Assembly: GCA_036250195.1 (NCBI GenBank)
Contig: JAVHZZ010000008.1
Span: 27,501 to 91,500 of the forward strand
From: Mixophyes australis
Lineage: Eukaryota; Chordata; Amphibia; Anura; Limnodynastidae
Reading direction: 5' to 3'
Length of the DNA: 64,000 bases
Both the position numbers and the translations under genes were made by a program. Every line of letters starts with the position of its first letter. Positions within the stretch are counted from its first letter, which is position 1. The notes under the pieces are model-generated. The model ran no database searches, was not told the origin of the DNA, and worked only from the letters and a program-made list of their open reading frames with translations. Shown one piece after another: positions 45,401 through 55,712 of the stretch.

Positions 45401-48400
45401 CGGAAGAGCAGGTATGGAGACTGGAGGGAAGAGGGCCCTGCTCATTCGAGCTTACATCCTAAGGGAGGGTAAACAAAGTCAGGCACAAAAGGGAGCCAGT
45501 GAAGCAAAGGGGAGAGAGAAGAGGGGTCAGGGGAGGATGAGTGTGGAGGATGAGCAGAAGAGATGAGAGGTTAAGTGGATGGTTGCTAGGCCTTAAGGAA
45601 CAGGTGGGTTTTAAGTGTCCGTTTGAAGGAGCGCAGATTGTGAGAGAGACGGATGGAGCGAGGGAGGTCGTTCCAGTAAAGGGGAGCAACACGGGAGAAG
45701 TCTTGGATTCTGGAGTGTGAAGAGGTGATCAGAGTGGAGAAGAGGCGGCGGTCATTGGCCGAGCGCAGGGAGCGGGCAGGAGTGTGAATGGAGAGGAGGT
45801 TAGAGATATAAGGAGCAGTAGACTGGGAGAGAGCCTTGTAAGTGGTGGTGAGGAGTTTAGAAAGGATTCTGTAGGGGAAGAGGAGCCAGTGTAGGGCGAG
45901 ACGGAGGAGGAGCGGCGTGAGAGGAAGATGAGTCTCGCAGCCGCGTTGAGTACAGAGCTCTAGACTCATGGTAAGTGCTTAGTGAACATTTAGTAAGTGG
46001 AAAAAATAACCAACTGGGTTATTTAGGCATTTTGTTTCTTGACAGATTTGTAGTTATTCTTCTAATGGTTAAACTCTATTACTGTTTATGACCTACGTCT
46101 GCTGAGCATCTTGTAAACTCTCTACTCCCTGCTGACACTGTCCACTATTGTTCTGGAATTTATCATATTCTATATATGTCCCTCCTGGTGGCTGCTTCTT
46201 TGCTAGTAACCTGTACAGATAGCTGCTTTCCCATTGCAAATGTAATTAAGTAAATTAAGTATAACCTAACAGTTGGGAATAATTATATTTTTTCTTCTTA
46301 GATTGCATTGCTGACCAGTGTTGTCAATCAGCTAAAGGTCCATCTAAAATCTGCATCTGATTTGATTAATCTCCCTAAGACGATGGAGGAACTTCAGAAG
46401 GTATGTAACCATGTGGCCAACTACAACTGGGGTCTAGTAACTGTTTCTTACCCTCTCCCATTTCAATTTCAACCTATTACCTCCTTCCATGCTCCTAGTC
46501 TCACTTCTGTCTATCACTGACCCAGTCTCGGTCTGTTATCTGCCTGCTCCACCCAAGGGGTAAAGGGAAGTTTCCCTTTACAAGGCAGCGCCGCTTTAAA
46601 TGTAATCGCCGAAGACGCTGAACACGCCGGAGTTGAATAATCCGGACATTAATACATTTACCCCCACGTCTGTTACGTTACTTGTGTTTCAGAGTGTAGC
46701 CAGTTTGGGCAGCACATTGACCAGTGTCCACCATGATGTGGAGGCCGTGCAGAGCTCAGCTGAGGAGCAGAAAAAAAAAGTAGAAACACTTCAAAGAGAT
46801 GTAGTAAGTGTTTGTTATTTGTGTGTAGTTGAATCTGATCTCAAAACCTCCAATGAATATCTTTCTCTGTAGACGTAGTTGGTGTTGTCTTGTGTGTACA
46901 TTGTAAGGCAGTGCAGGGTGCCGAGGGGCAGCGATCCTCCAACACCCTCCCTGCCGCTGACCATTATAAGCGTCGGCACCTGCTCAGGTACAACCGGACC
47001 CCGCTGTGAGTGTTCATCTGGTCTCACGGATAACTGAACTCCTGGTTTCTGCCCATACAGACCATGGAGTGCACTTTATGTGACGACTTACCTGTTACTG
47101 CCCACTAACACCACAGGGGGACACATCTGCACAAACAGGTCCTCTGCCATTGTCACTTCAAGCCCCAGGGCCCTGCTAAGTGTGTGAGTCTATCTCTGTC
47201 CTTTGTACAACGCTATTTACAGTATCCTGACTTATAATAAAGCATTTCTCTGATCTCTCGGGCTGCATCAGGTCCCCACCTAGTAGAGGGCCAGGTATTC
47301 CTTCATCTACCTTCTGTATGCAGATAATACCAGACAGCGTTTCAGCTCCTCACCCTCTGGGGATAAATGGTAATAGAGTAAAACTGTCTGGTAAGCCCAG
47401 GAAGATCCGGGACCACCTTCCAGTTACCACAACCATGCGGACCCCTCTCCTCTCTTTCCACCACAGTTCTCCTTCTATATGTAGAGGACCCCGCTGTGCT
47501 CAATCACCTGCATAGTATATTGTACCCACTACTGATATAAAGCAGACAGACTTTCCCTTCCAGACTTCACCTTTACATCTTACATTTCCTCACTTCATTC
47601 TATTGTGGCATTGTATGCTTACAAACGTGTGTGTGTATATACACTCTCCCCCTCTCTCCCTCCATTTTGGCTTAAAACACCATTCATAGAAGGTGTAAAT
47701 AACAAGGTGACTCCCTCATCCCCACATAAGCTCATTATCCTCTTTCCTGCATCACCTCCACAATAACCGGACTTGTGTACTATGGAATTTATGTTCTCCT
47801 AGGAACATCTATACAAATATTAATGCAAACTGTTTTCTTCTAATTGCTAAGACACATGCACTGCACAGTAACTGTGTGATTTGTTTTCATTAACACAACC
47901 TGCTGGTGCCGCTGTCATTTGTACTAACCTATGAACTGTATAGAGAAATAAGTGGAGGGGGTAGGATGGTGTCCAAATAAACCGAAGACATTCTGAGACA
48001 ACGATGGGTCTCCCTGCCCAGTGATAGTGTAATAAAGTCCAACATTTTCAAAGGGAGAAAGGGTTGTGGAGAGGCAGAGAACTCTAATTACAATGCCATT
48101 GAAACCATGTATTTGGATACTCTAAATAGCGCCCTCTAGAGATTCTCTAAAGCTACAGCAAATATACAGCGCTGGGACTGATATCACTTTTATAATAACC
48201 ATATAATAAAGTGTAAAAATATTAATGTTAAATGATTTAACCATAAAACATTGCATTTGGTGCACCAAATAGAGATGCAGGCTGTGCCAGTCCCCTGTAT
48301 TGAAGTGAAACCTGTTTGATTAGACTTGTATCTCTTGCAGGCTGAAATTACTATCAAACTGGCTCCAACAACCACTTCAGGTATTGGAACACACAGCCTA

Positions 48401-51400
48401 ACGCAGGTATGTGTCCGTGGCTGCATCTGAATTTCTACTCTTTATGGAAATGTATCCTGCATTTAATGACTATTTTCTTGGAGATGTTTCAGAGCAGCCA
48501 TACTGGCAGAAATATCACTGCACAATCTTGTGATAACCTTAAAAAGTGCTGATCATAAGAATAGTATTTTACCTTTAATATTGACGTCGTACTTATCATT
48601 TTCCTGACTCTCCCCTGCATCACTGAGGTTTCACTAGGACGTGGGCAGATTGTGTTAGTCTGGGAGAGGGAACCAAAATGTGGAAGTCTTCCGGTAATTT
48701 CAGGAGAGTGGCCAAGTATGATTGTAGTATTTTAAACAACTTGATATTGTAAAACCTAAATACAGATGTTGTGTTTTCTATAATGCTGCATTGTACATAA
48801 GTGCATTGCTCCACTACTTCCTACATCCAAGCTAGTTGTTGAACCCATATAATGGGGTAATAGTAATAAACCTTGGTGGAAGCACAGTCTGCCTATAACC
48901 ACAGCTACGTCCATATTACTAATACTGAAGAGACAGAACAACATATTGGAATACACGTTTTAACCTGTTACACATTCTGATGGCTGACATAGAAGATTCC
49001 CTTTACGTGGTAAATGCAGGTTATGGGCAGGAGGTCCTCGTATTCATCTATGGAATTATTGTACGTTGTTCCTTGCAAACAACTATACTTTATATAAACT
49101 GAAGTATCTCCTAGGATCCATTGGATTTGTGCACCTTCTCTGGGGCGAACCGTAAGAAATGTCTCTGCAGTTTCTGATTTATTGCAGGAAGAGACCAGTT
49201 TACTGTCCACACTGATTTATATAGTCTGCCATAACCCTAATAGAGATGCTAATGCCAAACAGAACCAGGGAAGGAATCTGTGCGTTATCTGGGCCCAACA
49301 CCCGGTAAACCTTCTAACACTCTGTTTGTCCGTAGGTGGAGAGCGCTGTAGAGGGTATCAATGCGTCCTTGCTGTATTATCTGAGACAGAATGACCTGAG
49401 GCTTCACAGCATGGACGGCTTCCTCTCTAACATAACCCAAAGAGTCACCGTCTTAGAGAGTAATCTGTTACTTGTTAACAAGACCGAAAATAAGGAAAAC
49501 GGCTCTTTGAGTGCAGTAAGTATCTGCTGTTCTATGTTTCGTGGTTGGTTCTCGTTTTACCACTGGTGAACCTGTAAGAGGTGAATAGGACGTACTGAGC
49601 ACAAAGTCTTTGTTCACAGGCACAAAGTTCTACAGATCCCAGTCTTAGTCCTCCAGTGAATGCAAACAGGACATCTGCTCCTGAGGTCAGTACGAGCCTC
49701 TTCATCAATCTCATTAAGGGTTTTCCATGTTCAGAGGGCTTTAATGTATTTACTTGTACAGGCTGCCCTGCACCTATTATATCGCATTATCTCTCTGTCT
49801 TCTGTGCTTTTTAGCTGTGTATTTGTATCATTTCGCAGAGCTGTGTATTGTTGTTGCCCAGAAACTTGGATACAGTTTTATTTTGTGATATCCCAGGAGT
49901 ACAAATATTACCAGCTCCACAAATCTTTAGTCTTTGTTATATATTAATGTCTGATATGAGGATATATTAATGTCCAATGCGTACCATACTTACAAGTCCT
50001 CATTTTCAAACAATGTTGGTTGGGATCCACGTATGTTACCGTTGTGTGTGCTTGGCATACAGGAACCTAGTTAGAGGCCGTGAGAACGCTAAGTTACCCT
50101 CCACAGGACATGCCTCCTTCACGTGGAGCAATTGGTCTTCGCTTTGTGTCCAACGTGGACAAAGGTCATTTGGCTTTTTTTTTTCAGAGTGGTTTTCCAG
50201 CTTACACCTGTCAGAAGGATCTAGAGATAGTGGATCCTTATTGCCATCCAAGGTTGGTAATGGCAGGGCAGAGGCATGGAGTCTAATGGTCCCCTGGTTT
50301 TCACCAGTGACCCCCCGCAAGGAGGTTGGGGCTTTGCTGAAGGGATGGATGAAATCACCCTGGAGACGACAGATTTCCAAAGCACGCTCATTACAGTAGG
50401 CTCGCGCCCCATATATCATAGACCGAAGTTCAAGCAGACTAGAGAGAAGATAATTTACATACCCTCTGGTCTGCTCCTAGCACGTGAACGTTCTGAAACC
50501 CCAGCTCCTCTCTGCGTGGATCTGCACCGCTATCTGAATGGGACTCATGGCGGGGCAACTACCTGCTCTTGTTACAGATGATTCGGTGCTGGTCTGCAAA
50601 TCTGTCTCTGCAAAATTGTTTCACCCCCCCCCCCCCCCCTCCATTTATTTTTTCGGTAATGTTTTCTTTGGTATTGGACTAGACATCTTGGATTGTCTCA
50701 CACCTAAGAAGTATTTTTCTGTGGTCACTGTACATGTCAGGTTGGTGCTCCAAATCTGGAAGTCCTTCTCCTTTATGTCTTTGTTGAGGTTGAATATTGT
50801 ATCCATATAAGACCTCATATCTAGATCTGTTCTACCCTCCATTCACTCTCTGCATTGCCTCAGGCTTTCATTGTGCTTCTCTACCAGCAGGCACTTGGAT
50901 TACTTACAGAAACGACCTGATCAAGGCTTTTCTGAAGTAAAAACAATTCCTCCCACCTTCCTTGTTGTCTTTGACCACGTTTCAGATGTGTTATTTTACC
51001 TGGGAGCTGCAGTGGGGTAGCCTTCATGCCATGTGGGTTTTTTTTCAGGAGTTTTGTTGCTTGGGTCCAGCCCAAGTATTTATGCAGATTCTGTACACCC
51101 TGATCTCTCGGAGAGCAGCAGTTCCATTATGTCCGTTTCCAGCTCCGGTACCTTCAGTTCATTGCAGAGGGTTATACCTCCTCTCTAAGTTGTAACCAGT
51201 GGGCATTAGACTGTCAGAAGAATATTATTTCAGCTAGGAGTAGGTCTTCAGACAGCTGTGCTTATCTACACTACTTACTACAGTAACCTCTGATGTCTCA
51301 GTAGCCTGCAGTAGGGACGTGTTCACAAGTGATAAGCCTTAGAAAGCTGGAGTGTAGAACCCTCACATCACATTATTATTTTGGGGACATGGACCTTTTT

Positions 51401-54400
51401 GACTTGTGATGTGTTCTCTATTTCTCTGAGAAAGACTTGCTTACCTCATTTTTGTTTTACTTTGGATGGGTAAGTATATTTGGAATTCTGCTTGTTGGCC
51501 AACAAGCTTTGTGTGGCCAGACCGTGTTTGTCTCCACATTAAGGAGACAGACATATTTTTGGTTCCTTTGTTTTTGACCTGCTTCCGTCCAGCACAAATA
51601 CATGATACACTTAATGACTCCAGTCCTTGATTTTAGGGCAATGCCAGAGGTAGTGCCAAAAGCTTCTGTATGGATCACCAAATTTAGGACCGTTAAATGG
51701 TTGCTCATAAATTTTGGTAATCTACAGGGGGTAAGAAATACTGTGGGTAATGTATATATTTGAATTTGTTGGAATTTCAAAGAGGAGATGTGAATTACTA
51801 AGGACAATCGGCCACTCCTCATCTTGGAGAATACCAAGATCCATCTCCCAATTCACTCATTAAATATGAGTAGTCGAGCTTCCTGTATCCTAAAGGAACT
51901 GAATCCCCTGCTGACACTGGGCAGGAGGGCATGCCGCCGTTGAAGGTAGCAAGTAAACCTAGAGTTTGGGACAACAAATTCTCCCCCTGAGTTGCTCAGA
52001 CGTTATGAGGACGCCATAGGTACGTAGTAATCCCAGGGAGGATTTCCCATGCCGTAACCTGAGATCGTGCCCAGACAAGGTTTTAGTTTGGTTAACGGCT
52101 GCAGTAAGTAAAGAATTGGGATATAAAAGACAGGTCTTGTAGGAGATGCTCGTCCCACTCCGTGAGAAGCCGCCGAATGTGACATTTTTTATCTATTTTT
52201 CAAAATTAACTATTTTTGTGCCATCAGATCAATGTACATTTGAGCACCTATAACAATCTAAACATTTTTAATCAATTCTGTTTTGATCACATCATAATAA
52301 TAAATAATTTAAAAAAAGCGTGATTTCTTTACAGACAGTAAATTGTATGATCAAAATATACACGCTTCTGAATGCCACATTCACCCCCTACTGGGTAAAT
52401 CTGAAAACCCATTTTACCAAAGTTCATTTCTCTTATCCTCGCTTTGGGGGTCATCCAATGCCCATAGACCAGCCATGCTTACCCTCCCCTCTCACTCGAT
52501 GTTAGCTTGTCTATTTGGGATTACTGTAGGTCCAGATACAAACATTACTCCCCTGTGTCCCCGCTTGTCCCTCTCTGGAACAATCCTGACTTCCTCCCTG
52601 ACATTTCTTCTCCTCCACATTGTGATCCGCCTGATCCGTTACCTTACTATAAATAATACCTGGGCCCCTCTCATCGATATACAACAACAATTTCCCCCAC
52701 TTAGCCTCTTATTTTTTCAGGTAAGGGATCCATCTTATGTGTCTCCCCCAGGATCATACCCTGAGATCCCCCACTTCTATAGAGAGACGCAGTGTGTGTG
52801 GGCAGCTGTGGCAGGTGCCTTGAAGTTGAACTGCATTGTATGTGATATGGTCACTTTATGGGCTGTAGTGTTTTGGGCTAAGTGCACATGAAAAAGCTTT
52901 AAAGGTTTTCATCGTGTTATGTTACGGGAAGGCCATAAGACTGAAGCACCAGTCTAGGAGCAGAGGAACTGTCAGGCTGCATTAGTGTCATCATGATTTG
53001 CAGGACAATGTCTTATTTCTGATCTTTATATTTCTTTATTAAGAGCTCCAAGAGGGGGAAAACTCCAGTTGCAGAAATTGAAGAGCAGCTTCAGCTCATC
53101 CACGCTCTGACGAGTAATCCAGACAGCGATAAGGTGGCTGAGAATGGGAGAACTGGTAAGAGGGGAGAGGGAGAATTAATAGTGATTAAACCTCATATAA
53201 GGAAAGCAGAAGACATTTAGGCTGCTCTCAGCAAAGTAATAACAATCGCTGAACCCATAGTTAGTCTCAGCGTTTTGTTCTTATATCTCCAAGTCAATAT
53301 CTCTCCAGATGTCGGTCTGTGATTTAGGTCTCCCACTTGTATAGTGGATATTAGTCTGTTCTATAAACACAAGACTCGTATTCTGAATAAATACCGTCCA
53401 GTTATAGTCGTGTTTGCTCACTTGCACTTTTGTCAGAAGTGAAAGTTGTTTCCTCCATCCAATATTAAGTGGGTTTTAGACAATCAACACAAGTTATTAA
53501 TTACCCACAGGTTGTAAGTCTGACTACTAGTCAGACATTACTATTTTCTGCGATAAACCCAGAATCCTACCAGCATCCAGTACCAGCGTTCTGCCTACTA
53601 TCTGCAGCTCTGGCCAGTGTGATAGGCCACAGCAACCCTGATCTGAAGGCAAGAGGTCAGGGCTACAGCAAGGGGGTACATTAGCAGCGAGAGTTACCCA
53701 GAAGGAATCGGTTCTAGGTGACGGCGAAGAAGCCTTGTGGTGGCAGTTGACCCCTCCTACTGCGGTTAAAGGGGTGCAATTTGGGATAAAGAAAGGGGAC
53801 GGTGGCAAGGCAAGACCAGCCGGTCCCCAGCAACACAACAGACAGGGTGGCATAGGAGGTCCATTCTGTCACAATATACCATTATCTACTACTGGGAGGG
53901 TGATATCCGGGAAGTTGATAGTAACCAAGTTAACATGAATGTGAGATTATAAGGGTTAGTGTTTAAATAAACAATAACATGTGAAATAGAATCTAAGAAT
54001 CAGAATGAAAAGCACATTGTCTATGTATTACCTGTAGAGGACCAAGTGTACTATGAATTCACCATCCCAAATATACAGTTGTTCTAGATCACCCATGTAA
54101 AACTTGGGGCGAACCTAGTCCCCATTGCAGTGCCGAGTACTTGCAGATAAAAACTGTTAAAAAAAAATAAAAAAAATGATTGTGATAGAATAAAAGTAAT
54201 AGATGACAAAATGTAAACTCCCCTGAGGTTGAACTATTGGCATATAAATAGGATTTTACTACTACTTATTTACCCTGTCTGTGGGGGATGTTGGTGTACA
54301 ATGATTGTACATCACATCACATAAAGATATATTTATATATTCTCACGCAATGTTTTCAAAATTGTGTGGTATCTCGAATGTGTGACCCTAACCCTCTAGG

Positions 54401-55344
54401 ACATTGCATATTATTGCAATAAAGAATAAACATAAAATTAAAGATTTGAAGTTAGTGATCCCACACCAGAAAGAATTGAATGCCCAGGGGGTTTAGATTC
54501 TTTATATAATATATAATGAGTTTTTGTATTTCTGTATCCAAAGCTACAATGCCAGAACCCATCTTTACACTAATAGATTGTTGCTCAATCTGGCTCCACA
54601 AGTTGGCGGATGGAGAACATACTGGACCTTGATCTCAATACTTTCTATTTAATGATACAGATGTTTAGACTTGCAAGATTCTAGCCCTTGAGGCCAAATT
54701 TAAGAGTTGTGGACCCAATGTGTTCTCTTCTGTATCTTATACTTGCAAGTCAATTAGCTTTAAATAATCTTTTATTCTTTGCTTATATGTGTATATATAT
54801 AGTAGACCACAGTGACGCAGTAACATCGCGGCCTTTACTTGCAAAAATATATCCAAGGTCTCTTAAAAGGAAAAGACGACAGCGGGGCCTATTGTTACCA
54901 GGAATTACTACAGAAAGAGGCAAGTATACCGGTGAGACGTGCCACCCCTTGTCATGTGTCATCACGTTGGGGTCTTACTAATGGGCGTTTGCTTCCTAAT
55001 GTGTTGTACTAGTTGTGCAGATTGCTGCTTGCAATAATATTCCCTGAAATACATTTTCAAAAGCAAACCTGCTTTTAATACTTCCAAAAAGAAATTCCCT
55101 GTGATTATTGGTCAAATCATTCCAATCCTGATAATATTGTTGCTGTTATTTGATTTATGTCTTTGCTTTTCTAGACCTTGAGGAGGTGTTTAGACAGTCT
55201 GCGCAGGGAGATAATGGAAAGCTGTCCTTTCAACAACTGGAAAACCTGCTGGAAGAGCCGCTACCTATGTCTCTTATGGAATATGATGAAGATGGAGATG
55301 ATCTCTTCTCTCTCACAGAACTGAAGCCGGCTGTGGGTGCATAG
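39266..55344 (+). CDS. EFCAB14: EF-hand calcium-binding domain-containing protein 14 (11 exons)
   Basis: Joining 39266-39489, 41124-41272, 45058-45203, 46302-46400, 46693-46803, 48341-48406, 49336-49515, 49620-49685, 53044-53155, 54803-54931 and 55175-55344 gives 1,452 nt and 483 residues without a stop. All introns are GT...AG and phases agree. Residues 20-60 carry MKKRKELNALIGL and RKKPK, known from vertebrate EFCAB14. Residues 84-111 form one membrane segment (CGFIVLTACTVTCIGLVWMQ) preceded by Cys-rich QCCKVC. Residues 112-330 look coiled-coil. Six N-glycosylation sequons (one in exon 3, four in exon 7, one in exon 8) all follow the membrane segment, suggesting a type II protein with a lumenal or outer C-terminus. 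Residues 428-483 hold two EF-hands. The loop at 465-476 has D465, D467, D469 and E476; the first hand has lost most ligands. The family has no well-defined biochemical role. Met20 (39,323) matches the usual mammalian start and has a better context than Met1. Confidence 0.93.
39537..40520. repeat. C-rich minisatellite at the start of intron 1
   Basis: About 45-50 copies of a ~19-22 bp unit (ctctctgtcactgccccccc). A sub-array of cgctcccatctctgtcactg type lies at about 40,101-40,310, and cccaaccccgtctgtcac variants at 40,029-40,100. It begins 47 bp after the exon 1 donor. Open + frames are repeat artefacts (Ser/Pro/Cys/His). Confidence 0.95.
40521..41123. other. Rest of intron 1
   Basis: Ordinary single-copy-looking sequence; I see no further element. 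The 79-codon open frame at 40,835-41,074 lacks any family signature and is treated as chance. Confidence 0.5.
41124..41272 (+). CDS. EFCAB14: EFCAB14 exon 2 (membrane segment)
   Basis: The acceptor is cttccag and the donor a|gtaagt. Phase 2 in and phase 1 out. It encodes LLQCCKVCYPFCGF, the hydrophobic span and MQVALKENIDALKEQFK. The clustered cysteines next to the membrane could be acylated (inference). Confidence 0.93.
41273..45057. other. Intron 2
   Basis: This 3.8-kb intron holds a 20-base C run at 42,870-42,889, one probable Penelope-like remnant (listed separately) and otherwise nothing I recognise. Most open frames are under 130 codons and have no motifs. Confidence 0.55.
43216..43434 (-). 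pseudogene. Possible Penelope-like element fragment
   Basis: The minus strand reads YVIRLIYDIRSLFHDGKHWS, then DRAFTEPPIILQGGQEVN. The IRS...KHW spacing followed by a PPII-type segment resembles the region just after the reverse transcriptase core in Penelope-like elements. The piece is short and diverged, and no endonuclease is seen. The identification is tentative and partly supported by a clearer relative in intron 9. Confidence 0.35.
45058..45203 (+). CDS. EFCAB14: EFCAB14 exon 3
   Basis: The acceptor tatactag lacks a strong pyrimidine tract next to it, but tttctctcttct lies just upstream. It encodes SSQKNSFQELPKINEDLL and ends TNITEMNKQ, which carries the first N-glycosylation sequon. 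The donor is cag|gtgagt, phase 0. Confidence 0.93.
45236..45969 (-). pseudogene. LINE 3' end (L2/Rex-like clade) in intron 3
   Basis: The minus strand encodes about 125 residues typical of the C-terminus of L2/Rex1/CR1-group LINE polyproteins: TTYKALSQSTAPYISNLL, HTPARSLRSANDRRLF, DFSRVAPLYWNDLPRSIR and FKRTLKTHLF. On the minus strand it continues into a 3' UTR (tgcggcgctgcggaaacctt) and ends in a (TAA)n-type tail at 45,236-45,254. It is 5'-truncated, as most LINE copies are. The RT domain is absent. Confidence 0.85.
46302..46400 (+). CDS. EFCAB14: EFCAB14 exon 4
   Basis: 33 codons, phase 0 at both ends, after ttttttcttcttag. It encodes LLTSVVNQLKVHLKSASDLI with heptad-like hydrophobic spacing. 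The donor is aag|gtatgt. Confidence 0.92.
46401..46692. other. Intron 4 with a perfect hairpin
   Basis: Contains gtaaagggaa and its exact inverted copy separated by two bases (46,560-46,581), about 110 bp before exon 5. It may be the core of a small MITE. Nothing else is recognised. Confidence 0.6.
46693..46803 (+). CDS. EFCAB14: EFCAB14 exon 5
   Basis: 37 codons after cttgtgtttcag. It encodes SVASLGSTLTSVHHDVEAVQ and a charged EEQKKKVETLQRDV coiled-coil stretch. The donor is gta|gtaagt. Confidence 0.92.
46804..48340. other. Intron 5
   Basis: 1.5 kb of ordinary sequence. I recognise no gene, RNA or element in it. Confidence 0.5.
48341..48406 (+). CDS. EFCAB14: EFCAB14 exon 6
   Basis: 22 codons between tctcttgcag and gtatgt, encoding a Thr/Ser-rich linker (KLAPTTTSGIGTHSLTQ). 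It is the least conserved-looking exon. It is accepted because both splice sites are good and it keeps phase 0 between exons 5 and 7. Skipping it would also preserve the frame. Confidence 0.8.
48407..49335. other. Intron 6
   Basis: Apart from the hAT-type terminal remnant at 48,690-48,720, listed separately, nothing is recognised. Confidence 0.5.
48690..48720. mobile_element. hAT-type MITE terminal remnant
   Basis: The sequence caggagagtggccaagtatg closely resembles the right terminus of the MITE at 22,351-23,542 (ggagagttggcaagtatg). The opposite end was not located, so this is a decayed or truncated copy. Confidence 0.5.
49336..49515 (+). CDS. EFCAB14: EFCAB14 exon 7
   Basis: 60 codons after tttgtccgtag. 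It encodes VEGINASLLYYLRQNDLRLH and FLSNITQRVTVLESNLLLVN, which match the conserved family core, and carries four N-X-S/T sequons (NAS, NIT, NKT, NGS). The donor is gca|gtaagt. Confidence 0.93.
49620..49685 (+). CDS. EFCAB14: EFCAB14 exon 8
   Basis: 22 codons after a 104-bp intron (acceptor tgttcacag, donor gag|gtcagt). It encodes a Ser/Pro-rich linker with one NRT sequon. The sequence itself is not diagnostic; the splice signals and phase support it. Confidence 0.8.
50210..50345 (-). mobile_element. Diverged gypsy-type LTR fragment
   Basis: The + strand sequence gagtctaatggtcccctggt and following cccccgcaaggaggttgg resembles the inverted 3' part of the LTR at 24,720-25,358 (ccttgcggtggttctt, ggggtccgttagactctt). 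The two share order and spacing of short blocks, not high identity. Confidence 0.45.
51430..51880 (-). pseudogene. L1/Tx1-like LINE ORF2 remnant
   Basis: Minus-strand frames interrupted by stops carry WEMDLGILQDEEWPIV and, further on, GDPYRSFWHYLWHCPKIKDW. This is the order seen near the C-terminus of L1/Tx1-group ORF2 proteins (a DLG..L...EW segment, then a conserved W.CP.I..FW-type segment). No RT motifs or ends are visible. Confidence 0.45.
53044..53155 (+). CDS. EFCAB14: EFCAB14 exon 9
   Basis: The acceptor is ttctttattaag. It encodes a basic SSKRGKTP start and EIEEQLQLIHALTSNPDS, a family hallmark. Phase 1 donor g|gtaaga. Confidence 0.9.
53535..53885 (-). repeat. Dispersed LTR-like repeat, copy 1
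   Basis: Shares with 63,435-63,765 a run of matching blocks: gctctggccagtg, cacagcaaccctgatct, cagcgagagttaccca, cctcctactgcggtta, gggataaagaaaggg, acagacagggtggcatagg and ctgtcacaata. Read on the minus strand it starts tgtgacag, which would suit an LTR start. No tRNA-binding site or coding part is attached, so the class is not certain. Confidence 0.6.
53990..54620 (-). pseudogene. Penelope-like reverse transcriptase remnant
   Basis: The minus strand carries, in the right order, DVQSLYTNIPHRQG (about 54,270-54,313), GTAMGTRFAPSF (about 54,099-54,134) and YIDNVLFI (about 54,004-54,027). These are hallmarks of Penelope-like RTs. In the last motif the second catalytic aspartate position is Asn, and in-frame stops lie between the motifs, so it is inactive. 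The upstream boundary (to about 54,620) is uncertain. Confidence 0.72.
54803..54931 (+). CDS. EFCAB14: EFCAB14 exon 10
   Basis: It follows a weak, purine-interrupted acceptor (gtatatatatag). It encodes RPLLAKIYPRSLKRKRRQRG and LLLPGITTERG, the last matching the family's conserved LPG segment before the EF-hands. The basic KRKRRQRG run is a possible cleavage or sorting site (inference). Phase 1 donor g|gtgaga. Confidence 0.88.
55175..55344 (+). CDS. EFCAB14: EFCAB14 exon 11 (EF-hands and stop)
   Basis: The acceptor is gcttttctag. It encodes DLEEVFRQSAQGDNGKLSF (degenerate first EF-hand, Asn and Gly where acidic ligands are usual), then LMEYDEDGDDLFSLTEL (canonical ligands at loop positions 1, 3, 5 and 12), and ends at TAG 55,342-55,344. 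Confidence 0.93.
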
Positions 55345-55702
55345 TGAGCACATTGAATGTTTACTGTGACGTTAATTAGTCCTCGGTAAACCCTGCGCAG
55401 TCTTCCACACACTGACGTTTCCAATCATTTATCTACGCCAGCTTCATTGTCTTACTACAGGGAGCCCTCCTGGTAAACCAGCTACAGCGGATTCATGTTT
55501 ATTCCAGAGAAATAGACCATAAATAACATTTTTTCTTTTAGCATTAGTGTGGAAAATATTTAAAGACTAATTCTCCTTGTTTTATAGTTTACATAAACTT
55601 GCCTTAAAACTAGTGTATTGCACTTTACCCGGCATGTTCAATGATCCTATCCAGCACAACGACCTGTATATAAATCAGACGTTTCACACAGATATTTAGA
55701 TA

Positions 55703-55712
55703 AATAAATAAA
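55703..55712 (+). promoter_or_regulatory. Overlapping AATAAA poly(A) signals
   Basis: Two overlapping AATAAA hexamers lie about 360 nt downstream of the EFCAB14 stop. They are the first canonical signals after the coding region. Confidence 0.5.

Larger units (their letters stand above)
49686..53043. other. Intron 8
   Basis: The second-longest intron (3.4 kb). It contains an LTR fragment (about 50,210-50,345) and an L1/Tx1-like remnant (about 51,430-51,880), both on the minus strand, and a C run at 50,626-50,638. The remainder, including the 182-codon frame at 52,343-52,891, shows nothing I recognise. Confidence 0.5.
53156..54802. other. Intron 9
   Basis: Contains a dispersed LTR-like repeat (about 53,535-53,885) and a Penelope-like RT remnant (about 53,990-54,620), both listed separately. 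Between and after them there is AT-rich sequence with no recognised feature. Confidence 0.55.

Noticed and set aside
49182..49335. Possible extra EFCAB14 exon after ttattgcag at about 49,189
   Set aside because: The frame after this acceptor does not match the conserved family sequence, and exons 6 and 7 already join in phase without it.
52343..52891. 182-codon open frame in intron 8
   Set aside because: No motif, no start context and no homology I can recognise; it overlaps another frame and lies within the intron of a well-supported gene.
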